Below, one piece after another: positions 26,601 through 33,438 of a stretch of DNA of 64,000 nucleotides. A program made the translations under genes and the position numbers. Origin of the DNA: Bradyrhizobium cajani (lineage in GTDB: Bacteria; Pseudomonadota; Alphaproteobacteria; Rhizobiales; Xanthobacteraceae); assembly GCF_009759665.1 (NCBI RefSeq), contig NZ_WQNE01000005.1:245807-309806 (forward strand), written 5' to 3'. The notes under the pieces were generated by a model. That model searched no databases and had not been told where the DNA came from. It was given only the letters and a program-made list of their open reading frames with translations. Positions within the stretch are counted from its first letter, which is position 1, and every line of letters begins with the position of its first letter.

Positions 26601-26828
26601 GACGAAAGCACCGAGCCGGCCGAGCTGGTGTTCGAATGGCGCGAGCGGGGCGGCCCGCAAGTGGCGCCACCAGCGCGAAAGGGCTTTGGCACCGAGCTTC
26701 TGGAGCGTACGCTGGCTTTCGAGTTCAGGGGGCAGACCACGATGGCATTCGACCCGGTTGGGCTGCAATGCACGATCGCCATTCCTCTGAGCAGGCGCAC
26801 GTTCCACACACCGGCAATGGCTGACTGA
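23661..26828 (+). CDS. CheB-CheR-PAS-HWE histidine kinase fusion
   Basis: 1055 residues. Residues 15-200 are a CheB methylesterase domain (VGASPAALDSI, LALQHH, LSGTGGDGTLGT). Residues 225-500 are a CheR methyltransferase (GVTEFFRDKREFE; SAM site VWVLGCATGEEAYSIG at about 320; LVSCRNLLIYL). A PAS-like segment is followed by a coiled coil at 650-745 with repeated EEL heptads, a second PAS (FLESTQIATVFLDNDLRVMNFTP) and an HWE kinase with phospho-acceptor His in AELQHRVRNTLGVVRS (about residue 860), the N-box HELATNALKYGALS and WRERGGP. It should adjust its own or a partner's methylation and phosphorylate a receiver. The stop overlaps the next start (TGATG), so it is coupled to the Crp/Fnr gene. 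Confidence 0.95.
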   Translation: MNEVGDHAAEGERQSKTPLVIGVGASPAALDSIERFFAKLTVDADQAIVLALQHHEAFDEPRLRRIVQNAHGGKLSDPGNGEAIEGGMIYLCPAAMITTIQGGRFAIRKAEQGPGERATIDSFLVSLAEERAEQSIGVILSGTGGDGTLGTATLKDHGGLAIAEKVITDEAGHLKEANTPAAIADYVLAPEDIPEHIQVYARHLRRLDEKQGFDEVLAAAATSLSRIADILRNKTGNDFHGYKQNTFLRRVQRRMQVVQIDDIPAYVDFLRNDKDEAQRLFNDLLIGVTEFFRDKREFEVLESQIIPKIFEGRGAGQQVRVWVLGCATGEEAYSIGILLREYMGRLDSAPQVQIFATDIDGRALAAARVGRYRTTIEADMTSERLARWFVREGDTYCVVKELREMCIFSQHNVIKDAPFSKLDLVSCRNLLIYLNAELQNRVIPLFHFALLPERFLFLGNSENVTRHPKLFAPIDRRARIFKKLDTGTRLPPEFPITTAAGRAPVEVPPVRSFGPDVGLERRAQRIAERYAPAYVITDDHFQILHFSGRTGRYIEPTAGAATLDLLQLVHRDLRLELRTALGRAAETNEPAHADQVQLGVNGHRVLVDVTVEPIQDGAGGHRNFVVLFKDGPARVIEANPGNPNALVRTEHVERLEGELRATRERLQATIEELESTNEELKSSNEEYQSLNEELQSANEELETSREELQSVNEELTTVNGELAHRVQELTRATSDLKNFLESTQIATVFLDNDLRVMNFTPAITQVLHLVETDAGRPIAHIKARIPIEELYDDVRRVLRTLASAERELSAPDSGTRYIVRILPYRSIDNFIAGVVVTFIDVTAITRAEERQRLLLAELQHRVRNTLGVVRSIARRSAETSTTVEEYASHLDGRLNAFARTQALVTRDPEGGVDFEYLVVEELLAYNAREGEQMRVSGPKVRLQPKAAETFALAIHELATNALKYGALSQPTGRIEITWRKDESTEPAELVFEWRERGGPQVAPPARKGFGTELLERTLAFEFRGQTTMAFDPVGLQCTIAIPLSRRTFHTPAMAD

Positions 26829-27574
26829 TGTCCTTGTCGACCTCCGATCGCAGCTTGCTGGAGCCGGCCATTCGCCGGCTGAATGCGCTGAGGCCGTTGT
26901 CGACCGAAGCCCGCACGGCACTCGAATACGCACTGCTCGAGGGACTTCAGCGCGCCGGATCGGCCGAGGACCTGATCTCCGAGGGCGATCCGGTCGACAG
27001 CGTCCGCCTCGTGCTGTCGGGCTGGCTCTGCCGCTACAAGACGCTCGAAGACGGGCGGCGCCAGATCGTCAATTTCATCTTTCCCGGCGAGAGCTGCGAT
27101 GCGCACGCCTTCCTGCTCTCGGTGATGGATCATTCCATCGCGGCGATGACGCAGGTCGTCTACAGCGAGATCAAGCGTGCGCGCTTCGAGGCACTGGTGG
27201 CGGGTGATCGCTCGCTCGCCGAAGCATTCTGGTGCGAGACCCTCGTCAACAATGCCATCCAGCGCGAATGGGCCATCAATCTCGGCCGCCGCGTCGCCCT
27301 CGAGCGGGTGGCGCATTTGTTCTGCGAGATCTTCGAGCGGCTGCGTCCGGTCGGGATGGTCGAGGGCAATTCCTGCATCATGCCTGTGACGCAGATGGAT
27401 CTCGCAGATGCCACCGGTCTGTCGGTGGTCCATCTCAATCGAACAGTGCAGGAGCTGCGCTCCTCCGGTCTGATCGTGCTGCGCGAGCGGACGCTCACCA
27501 TCAACGATCTCGACGCACTCAAGGACGCGGCCCTGTTCTCGCCGAGCTATCTGCAATTGTATCGGCGCGGCTGA
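26828..27574 (+). CDS. Crp/Fnr-family transcriptional regulator
   Basis: 248 residues, starting 1 nt inside the kinase stop codon. A cyclic-nucleotide-binding-like barrel (VDSVRLVLSGWLCRYKTLEDGRRQIVNFIFPGE) and a C-terminal winged helix (MPVTQMDLADATGLSVVHLNRTVQELRSSGLIVL) are clear. The four-cysteine N-terminal Fe-S cluster of true FNR is absent, so it is not an oxygen sensor of that type. Coupling to the kinase suggests it works in the same pathway. It is not evident whether it could bind the FixK-type boxes at the window start. Confidence 0.92.
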   Translation: MSLSTSDRSLLEPAIRRLNALRPLSTEARTALEYALLEGLQRAGSAEDLISEGDPVDSVRLVLSGWLCRYKTLEDGRRQIVNFIFPGESCDAHAFLLSVMDHSIAAMTQVVYSEIKRARFEALVAGDRSLAEAFWCETLVNNAIQREWAINLGRRVALERVAHLFCEIFERLRPVGMVEGNSCIMPVTQMDLADATGLSVVHLNRTVQELRSSGLIVLRERTLTINDLDALKDAALFSPSYLQLYRRG

Positions 27575-27680
27575 TCGCGCTTTCGATTCAGCTTGGAGTT
27601 CCCGATGATTTTGAGCGGTTGGCGCGTTTTGAGTAACTTACGTGAAAGCGCGTCCGTCGCGGGGCCTCTATAGTCGATTG

Positions 27681-27863
27681 ATGGATGACGCCCTGTTTGC
27701 CCGCGCTGCCCGCGCGATCGAAGCGAGCCGCACCCTCCGGGCGCAGCACAGAGCGGTCGCGGATCGGCTTGACGATGTCAAGCGCGAGACGCGCCGCGTG
27801 ATGATGGAAAGCGCGATGTTGCGCTCCGAGATCCAAGCCCTTCGGGACAACCGGGAAGAGTAG
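27681..27863 (+). CDS. Small charged hypothetical protein (60 residues)
   Basis: ATG at 27681 (MDDALFARAARAIEASRTLRAQ); the frame also offers a GTG at 27642 and no good SD separates them. The product is one long basic/acidic helix (DRLDDVKRETRRVMMESAMLRSEIQALRD). It sits among several similar small helical genes downstream of the HWE kinase. No family recognised. Confidence 0.5.
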   Translation: MDDALFARAARAIEASRTLRAQHRAVADRLDDVKRETRRVMMESAMLRSEIQALRDNREE

Positions 27864-27981
27864 GGACTTTAGAAACCCTTCGCGATCCGGAACGTTGAAC
27901 TTCCGTCATGTCGGACTGGCTATGGCAGCCACCGAGAAGAACGCAACGGCGCGCTCTGTCCATGAACAGGGAGGATTCCTC

Positions 27982-28182
27982 ATGTTGACGCGGCATCGTG
28001 TCAAGCAAAGGGATGCGCTGGAAACGCGCCTGGCCGCAGAAGCCGAGCGGCTGCGCGAGCAGGCCAAGTCGCTTCCGCCGGGGGCCGCACGCGACGAAAT
28101 CCTGCGCAAGGCGCGTCAGGCGGAAACCGGTTCTCAGATGAGCGAGTGGCTGCGCTCGCCCGGGCTGCAGCCACCGCAATGA
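27982..28182 (+). CDS. Small helical protein, paralogue A (66 residues)
   Basis: The ATG at 27982 follows GGGAGG by 8 nt; the open frame starts earlier at 27895 but without such a site. The protein has the pattern ETRLAAEAERLREQAKSLPPG followed by LRKARQAETGSQMSEWLRSP. It is clearly related to the next gene (28364-28570), sharing the RL..A...RE.A.S.PPG..R...LR.A and WL..P positions. Proteins of this type recur in Bradyrhizobium; function unknown. Confidence 0.65.
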   Translation: MLTRHRVKQRDALETRLAAEAERLREQAKSLPPGAARDEILRKARQAETGSQMSEWLRSPGLQPPQ

Positions 28183-28363
28183 CGAGGTGCGGCATGTGCA
28201 GCACGTCAGGCTGCATCTGCGACCGGGCACTGGCTTGACGCTCACGACGCCGGCAAAATCACGCAGCGTTAACTTATTGAAATGCCGGAACTTGGCGTTG
28301 CGACCCAAGCTGCAAAAAAATGTCGGGCTGGGCCGCATTTCCGAAGTCCCTGATGAAGATAAG

Positions 28364-28570
28364 ATGACCGCCAAACGCAACCGAAGGAAACAGACCCAAT
28401 CGCTCCAGGAGCGGTTGATGGCATTTGCCGAAACCACCCGCGAGCGCGCGCGCAGCATGCCGCCCGGCAAGGAGCGCGAGATGCTGCTGCGACGCGCTGA
28501 ACAGAACGAGATGACCTCGAACCTGACGGACTGGCTGAGTGCGCCTGTGTTCCCACGACGAGGAGAGTGA
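28364..28570 (+). CDS. Small helical protein, paralogue B (68 residues)
   Basis: ATG at 28364 (MTAKRNRRKQTQSLQERLMAF). It matches paralogue A along its whole helical part (RERARSMPPGKEREMLLRRAEQNE, then DWLSAP), indicating tandem duplication and divergence, but adds a basic tail KRNRRKQ that could contact nucleic acid. The stop precedes the next start by 2 bp. The gap 28183-28363 shows no gene. Confidence 0.65.
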   Translation: MTAKRNRRKQTQSLQERLMAFAETTRERARSMPPGKEREMLLRRAEQNEMTSNLTDWLSAPVFPRRGE

Positions 28571-28572
28571 CG

Positions 28573-28788
28573 ATGCGGAGCATCAAGCACTATCGGGCTT
28601 TCCAGATCGAACCGAACGGTCATGTGTTCGGATGCGTCAATCTCGTCTGCGACAATGACGAGCAGGCCAGGCGCGAGGCCGCCTCGCTCGTGCTGCTCCA
28701 CCGCATCGAGCTCTGGCGGCTGGACCGGAGGATCGCCCAATTCGATCTGCCTCCGGAGACCGTCCGTCAGCAGGCCGCCGGCTCATAA
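28573..28788 (+). CDS. Small hypothetical protein (71 residues)
   Basis: ATG at 28573 with AGGAG 7 nt upstream, immediately after paralogue B and so probably co-transcribed. Sequence MRSIKHYRAFQIEPNGHVFGCVNLVCDNDEQARREAASLV suggests a short beta hairpin with two Cys (GCVNLVC) followed by a helix. I recall similar short proteins as conserved hypotheticals in Bradyrhizobium but cannot name a family. Confidence 0.6.
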   Translation: MRSIKHYRAFQIEPNGHVFGCVNLVCDNDEQARREAASLVLLHRIELWRLDRRIAQFDLPPETVRQQAAGS

Positions 28789-28883
28789 GCGGAAGGAGGG
28801 ACGCGCGCCTTCGTCGCAACGCCCTGGAACCGCGAGCCGCACCTCGGGTTGGTCGAGTTGCACCGATCTGGCGAGGAGGCGGC

Positions 28884-29960
28884 ATGACGGAAGTCGACGT
28901 TCGCAAGGGAATGCCGTCCGTCAGACTGTCGCGCGAAGAATTCGAGCGCCGTTACAGGAGCCAGTTCGTCGATCCCGCCTTCGTCCCGCTCCAGCGCGAG
29001 CTCGATGCCATCGTCGGCGCTGCCTGGGACGCCTATAGCCATTCGCGCAAGGCGCCGGTGACGCGGAAAGCGGGGCCCGGATTTGCCGATCCCGACTACG
29101 ACATCGCCGTCGACTGGCTGGACGCGCGCGCCGCTGTGCTCACCGCGCAGCGACGGCATGACGATGCCGGCGAGACGCCGCGCATCCTGATCATCAACGG
29201 CTCGGCCCGCAGCGAGCACACCTGTCCCGGCGAGATGTCCAAGACCTGGCGTCTGGTCAAGCTGGCCGAGCCGGTCTTCATCGAGATGGGGTTTGCCGTC
29301 GACATCCTCGATCTGTCGCGCCTCGCCTCGGAGTTCGGCAAGAACATCCATCCCTGCAAGTCCTGCGTCGCCACCGCGATGCCGCTCTGTCACTGGCCGT
29401 GCAGCTGCTATCCGAACCATTCGCTGGGGCAGACCGGCGACTGGATGAACGAGATCTACCCGCTGTGGGTCGCCGCGCACGGCATCCTGATCGTGACCCC
29501 GGTGAACTGGTACCACGTGCCGGCCGGTCTCAAGGCGATGATGGACCGCCTGGTCTGCGCCGACGGCGGCAACCCGGATCCGACCTCGACCCACGGCAAG
29601 AGGGCCGACGAGGCCAAGGCGATGGAGCTGAAGGGCTGGCCCTATCCGCGCCATCTCGCCGGCCGTCATTTCGGCCTCGTCGTTCACGGTGACGCCGCCG
29701 GCGCCGAGAACGTGCGCCGGTCCTTGTCCGACTGGCTGACCGACATGCGCCTGATCTCGGCGGGCCGCTTCGCCGAGCTCGACGGCTATATCGGCTACAT
29801 GGAGCCGTACGCCATCTCGCACCGCGAGCTCGATGAGGATCGAACGTTCCAGCAGAAGGTGCAGAATGTGGCGCGTGCGCTGGGCGACGCGGTCCGGCTC
29901 GCGCGCGCCGGGCAGCTCCGGGAGCCCGGTGCGGGTCTTGCGGATCCAAACCCCAAATGA
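28884..29960 (+). CDS. Flavodoxin-fold NAD(P)H-dependent oxidoreductase with cysteine cluster
   Basis: 358 residues, GAGG upstream of the ATG. After about 105 residues of a poorly recognisable helical N-terminus comes an FMN-reductase/flavodoxin fold: PRILIINGSARSEHTCPGEMSK (phosphate loop), a WVAAHGILIVTPVNWYHVPAGLKAMMDRL segment typical of this family, and FGLVVHGDAAGAENVRRSLSDWL. Unusual is a Cys-rich insertion, CKSC then CHWPCSC, that could bind a metal or Fe-S cluster. This suits iron-sulphur flavoprotein-like relatives. Electron donor and acceptor unknown. Confidence 0.8.
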   Translation: MTEVDVRKGMPSVRLSREEFERRYRSQFVDPAFVPLQRELDAIVGAAWDAYSHSRKAPVTRKAGPGFADPDYDIAVDWLDARAAVLTAQRRHDDAGETPRILIINGSARSEHTCPGEMSKTWRLVKLAEPVFIEMGFAVDILDLSRLASEFGKNIHPCKSCVATAMPLCHWPCSCYPNHSLGQTGDWMNEIYPLWVAAHGILIVTPVNWYHVPAGLKAMMDRLVCADGGNPDPTSTHGKRADEAKAMELKGWPYPRHLAGRHFGLVVHGDAAGAENVRRSLSDWLTDMRLISAGRFAELDGYIGYMEPYAISHRELDEDRTFQQKVQNVARALGDAVRLARAGQLREPGAGLADPNPK

Positions 29961-30060
29961 CCAGCGCGGCTTGATGGCCTGATCGTCGGCAGCAAGATCG
30001 ACCTTGGCGCACTGGTCATAATGATCGCAGGATCAGTCGCAGGTGGTCCCTGGCTGCCCT

Positions 30061-30333
30061 TCAGCCATATTCGTCGCCGATCCCGTACTCCCGGTAGATC
30101 TCGAGCGGATCCGACTCCGGAAACAGGCGGCATTTGGCCTGGGCGAGGTGCAGGCTCACCGCCGCCGGCTCCTTGCCGTCGGAGAGCAATTTGCGGATAT
30201 CCTCCATGTGCGCGCTCGGCTGGTGCTTCGGCTCGAGCTGCTCCAGCGCGACCAGCGCGGTCGCGAGGGCCTCGGTCAGAACCCAGTCGTCGTGGCCCGT
30301 GATTCCCTTCCTCGGCATCGGCAGACCCCACAT
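30061..30333 (-). CDS. Small hypothetical protein (90 residues)
   Basis: The frame is open to 30435; I take the ATG at 30333 (MWGLPMPRKGITGHDDWVLTEALATALVALEQ), with another ATG at 30318 possible. The product is helical with conserved-looking motifs (LEPKHQPSAHMEDIRKLL and CRLFPESDPLEIYREYG). The start is uncertain and no family is recognised, but the non-random composition and the isolated position between two forward genes support a real gene. Confidence 0.5.
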   Translation of the reverse strand: MWGLPMPRKGITGHDDWVLTEALATALVALEQLEPKHQPSAHMEDIRKLLSDGKEPAAVSLHLAQAKCRLFPESDPLEIYREYGIGDEYG

Positions 30334-30605
30334 GTGGCGGCGGTCCCAGTCTATCGCGACTTCCGCCAAATCTCCATTGAGCCGTTGCGGGCTACCGGCG
30401 TGCGGAACGGCCGGCGCTCGTGCTCCGGCTTGCAATATGGCCGCGCGTGGCTAAAAGGCGGCGAGTTGCGGGCGGCGGTATCTTTGCTGAAACAAACTTG
30501 GCGTAGACGAAGCCTGTACGGCCGGCTGTTCCGGTCTGGACTCCCCCCTGATCCCGAATTTGCAACGCCGATCCGGTTGCGCACCTCCTCAAGGCTTGAG
30601 CCAGC

Positions 30606-30980
30606 ATGGTTTTCCTTAGCTTCGTCTACCGCTTCGTCACCAACTTCGCGTTCCTGGCGGTGGTCTATTTCAGCCTGAACTTCATGGAGAAGTATCCGAA
30701 CCGGGCGATCCTGGCGATCCTGGTGCTGGTCTATGCCGGCATGCGCGCGGCCTCGACGCTGCGCGCGTTCTACTTCTTCCAGAAGATCGAGAAGCTGGAG
30801 GCCGAGACGAAGCGCCTTCAGGCCCCGATCAATGACGGTTCGGGCGGAACCGCGGCGCGCAAGCAGGTCGTCGCCGACGTCGCCCGGCTGCGGCGCGACG
30901 GCGAGATCAAGTCCTATATGGACCTGTTCTTCCTGGCACTGATCGTGCTGCTCTGCGTCGCCAACATCATGCGGCAGTAG
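30606..30980 (+). CDS. Hypothetical membrane protein (124 residues)
   Basis: Two N-terminal hydrophobic segments (FVYRFVTNFAFLAVVYFSLNF and ILAILVLVYAGMRAAST), a cytoplasmic charged helix (FFQKIEKLEAETKRLQAPI, then ARKQVVADVARLRRDGEIKSYMD) and a C-terminal helix (LFFLALIVLLCVANIM) give three likely membrane spans. It stands alone in the forward direction before the repeat at 30985. No family assigned. Confidence 0.7.
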   Translation: MVFLSFVYRFVTNFAFLAVVYFSLNFMEKYPNRAILAILVLVYAGMRAASTLRAFYFFQKIEKLEAETKRLQAPINDGSGGTAARKQVVADVARLRRDGEIKSYMDLFFLALIVLLCVANIMRQ

Positions 30981-30984
30981 GGGC

Positions 30985-31090
30985 CAGAGCGTTTTCGAGC
31001 GAAGTGGATTACCGGGTCGCGTGAAGAAAATGCGTCAAAACAAGAATCCAGAGCTTCGGTTCTGACCCAATCAGAACCGATCAAGCTCTA
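30985..31090. repeat. Bradyrhizobium-type intergenic repeat with terminal hairpin
   Basis: The motif starts AGAGCGTTTTCGAGCGAAGTGG and ends in a hairpin GAGCTTCGGTTCTGA / TCAGAACCGATCAAGCTC, a combination I recall as a dispersed repeat in Bradyrhizobium genomes. Its last three bases supply the stop codon of the deacetylase at 31088. It may act as a transcription end between the two convergent genes. Confidence 0.65.
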
Positions 31091-32371
31091 GGCGCGCTTC
31101 TTCAGGCCGGCCACATGAGTCGGACGCGGCGCGGCGCTCTTGGCCTGCCTACTTCCGGCCTGCCCAATCCTGGTCTGCTTCGGTGCGGCCGGCGCCGCAT
31201 GCGCCGTTCGCCGTCCCTGCGGCTTGGCCGGCTTGCCCTTGGGCCCACGAGGCGTCTCGGCCGCGATGGCCAGCCGCGTCGCGGCGCGCCGCGACAGCGT
31301 CGTCGACAGCAGGACGTCGATCGAGCCCTCGGGGATCGCAAAGAGATCGCGGCCGGGCACGGGCAGGGTGGTCGCGACATCCGTCAGCGCCTTGGTCCGG
31401 CGCGGCAGCAGCGGCTGATGCCTGGTCTGCGCGTTGAGATCGGCAAGAGCGGGCGCCGGAAGCGTGCCGGTCTGCGTGAACACGAAATTCGGCACGGACG
31501 GCCAGCGCGCGATCGGCGTCGTCTCCGTGGGCGGATGCAGCAGCCACTCCACCGGCGTGGTCGGCGTCGCCGGCTGGTCTGCGCTTGCCGGCACCACATG
31601 CACGATGCGATAGCCGCGCGCCTTCAAGTCACGGATGATCTTCGGCAGCGCCGCCACCGTGCGGGCCTGGATGTCGTGCAGCAGCAGGATGCCCTTGCCC
31701 TTGGCCTCCAGCCGCTGGATCGCGAGCTGATAGACGCGGTCGGACGACACATGGCGCCAGTCGTCGGCCGGAAAATCGGCGCTCCAGACCTGGATGCCGC
31801 GCGAGATCAGAAGGTTCTCGACGCCCTCGGCGCGCATCAGGCCGGGGATGCGGAAGAACGGCGCGAGCTTGGACGGATCGGTCATCGCGGCCGAGGTCCA
31901 CGCGATGCCGCCATTGATCTCGGCCTCGGCCTTCTCGATCGGCATCCGGTCGAAGGTCAGCGGATGGTCCATGCTGTGGGTGCCGACGGTGTGCCCCGCC
32001 GCCACCAGCTTGCGCACGCCTTCGGGGTTGGCCTTGGCCTGCTGACCGATGATGAAGAAGGTCGCCTTGATGCACTCGTCGGCGAGGATCTGGAGCACCT
32101 GGTTGGAATATTTCGGCAAGGGACCATCGTCGAAGGTCAGGACGACCTCATGGTCCTTCAGGGGCAGCGTCTCGCGGTACTGCATGGTGCCGATGCGCGG
32201 ATGCTCGCGCGGATCGACCACGAGGGTGCGGGAGGTGCCGAGCGCGTCCGGATGGCCGGGGCAGTTGGCCGCGAACGCTGCCGGCGAGGCGGTGGTCAGC
32301 AACCCAAGGAATCCGCCAAGACATAGGACGATCCACGATCGCGTCCGCAAAACAACGCTACTTCCGATCAT
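31088..32371 (-). CDS. Secreted polysaccharide deacetylase (NodB-type), long basic tail
   Basis: 427 residues. A signal peptide (LCLGGFLGLLTTASPAAFA) precedes a NodB/CE4 domain: catalytic TFDDGP (DD metal/base pair), the H-x3-H zinc motif as HSMDHP, RIPG, and the C-terminal LLLHDI. The catalytic residues of metal-dependent N- or O-deacetylation are thus intact. About 100 extra C-terminal residues are Pro/Lys/Arg/Ala-rich and probably bind anionic polymers. It is a paralogue of the next gene (32550-33356). Possible substrates are peptidoglycan or exopolysaccharide. Confidence 0.9.
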   Translation of the reverse strand: MIGSSVVLRTRSWIVLCLGGFLGLLTTASPAAFAANCPGHPDALGTSRTLVVDPREHPRIGTMQYRETLPLKDHEVVLTFDDGPLPKYSNQVLQILADECIKATFFIIGQQAKANPEGVRKLVAAGHTVGTHSMDHPLTFDRMPIEKAEAEINGGIAWTSAAMTDPSKLAPFFRIPGLMRAEGVENLLISRGIQVWSADFPADDWRHVSSDRVYQLAIQRLEAKGKGILLLHDIQARTVAALPKIIRDLKARGYRIVHVVPASADQPATPTTPVEWLLHPPTETTPIARWPSVPNFVFTQTGTLPAPALADLNAQTRHQPLLPRRTKALTDVATTLPVPGRDLFAIPEGSIDVLLSTTLSRRAATRLAIAAETPRGPKGKPAKPQGRRTAHAAPAAPKQTRIGQAGSRQAKSAAPRPTHVAGLKKRA

Positions 32372-32549
32372 GAACCCCGTCTGCCCTCATATGCGATTGT
32401 CGCCATAGTAGGTCGGAGACACCGGGAAACGGTTCAGGCGCAAGAACCCTTCCCACTGCAAGTCCCCTCAATACTTGCACGGCGTATCATGAACAGACTG
32501 TTAATAGGGCCCAAATCACCCCATTTTGCGCCGGCGTGACATTCCGGCA

Positions 32550-33356
32550 TCAATGCGCGTCGGCACTCTTCTGTGGCGTGCCCGCCGGCACGATGTGAAC
32601 CACCCGATAGCCGTTCTCCTTCAGGTACCGCAGGAAGGCCGGCATGATCGCGGCCGTGCGCGCCTTGGGGTCGTGGAAGAGGATTATGCCCTTGCCGCTC
32701 GCCGCGAGGCGCTCGGTGACGAGCTTCAATTCCTGCTCCGGCGTGATCTCCTCCCAGTCGCTGGCCCAGAGGTCAGCCCCGAACACGACGATGCCGCGGG
32801 CCTGGAGCAGATCGAGCTGCGCAGGGGTCGATTCGAAATAGGGGAAGCGGAAGAACGGCGTCGAGGGCGTCGTCGTCGACACGCCTTTCAGCGCCATCTC
32901 GTCGGCCGCGATCCCGCGGTCGATCTCGCTCTTCGCCTTGTCGAACAGGATCCGCGCCATGAACGGGTGCGAGAAGGTGTGGTGGCCGATGGTGTGGCCC
33001 TCGCGCGCGATGCGCTTGACCATGTCGGGATGTTCGGCGGCGTGCAGGCCGATCAGGAAGAAGGTCGCGCGCACGCATTCCTGCGCCAGCGCCGCCAGCA
33101 CCTTCGATGTGGTCGGCGGATACGGGCCGTCGTCGAAGGTCAGCACGACCTCGCGATCGGCGAGTGGCAGCGTCTGCGGAAAACTCTTCAGACCGACTCG
33201 CGGTGTGGTCTTCACGTCGACGCTCAGCACCCGCGAGGTGCCGAGCGTATCCTTGCGCGGGCACTCGGCGGCTTCGGTCGAGGGGAGGCCGGTGAGGGCC
33301 ATGAGGACCGTGCCCACGGACATCGATGTCCACCTCCGTCGAAGCATCTTTGTCAT
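32550..33356 (-). CDS. Secreted polysaccharide deacetylase (NodB-type), short form
   Basis: 268 residues with an N-terminal signal segment (VGTVLMALTGLPSTEAA). The CE4 motifs are TFDDGP, the zinc motif HHTFSHP and the C-terminal FHDP; FFRFPYFES supplies the arginine loop. It aligns with the upstream-lying paralogue (both have LGTSR, a PL(K/A)D(H/R)EVVLTFDDGP core and ATFF(I/L)IG) but lacks the long tail. Both are on the same strand with a 178-bp gap, suggesting duplication. A second ATG nearby (33347) is possible. Confidence 0.9.
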   Translation of the reverse strand: MTKMLRRRWTSMSVGTVLMALTGLPSTEAAECPRKDTLGTSRVLSVDVKTTPRVGLKSFPQTLPLADREVVLTFDDGPYPPTTSKVLAALAQECVRATFFLIGLHAAEHPDMVKRIAREGHTIGHHTFSHPFMARILFDKAKSEIDRGIAADEMALKGVSTTTPSTPFFRFPYFESTPAQLDLLQARGIVVFGADLWASDWEEITPEQELKLVTERLAASGKGIILFHDPKARTAAIMPAFLRYLKENGYRVVHIVPAGTPQKSADAH

Positions 33357-33438
33357 TGCGCTCGCCGTCGCCTTGTGGGTATTGCCTGAACCCTCAGCTC
33401 AGACCAGTCGTTCCAACCTGTCAAATGGGAGCCGCGCC

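Noticed and set aside
23283..26933. 1216-codon open frame antisense to the CheB-CheR-HWE kinase gene
   Set aside because: The forward frame has complete catalytic motifs over its whole length. The antisense product is low-complexity (RxxLLxxGLxLLVGGLQL-like) and arises from GC-rich codon bias in the opposite strand.
28282..28300. EcfG-type stress promoter (GGAAC ... GTT) ahead of small protein paralogue B
   Set aside because: GGAAC is present, but no GTT-type -10 lies 16-17 bp downstream; spacing does not fit.
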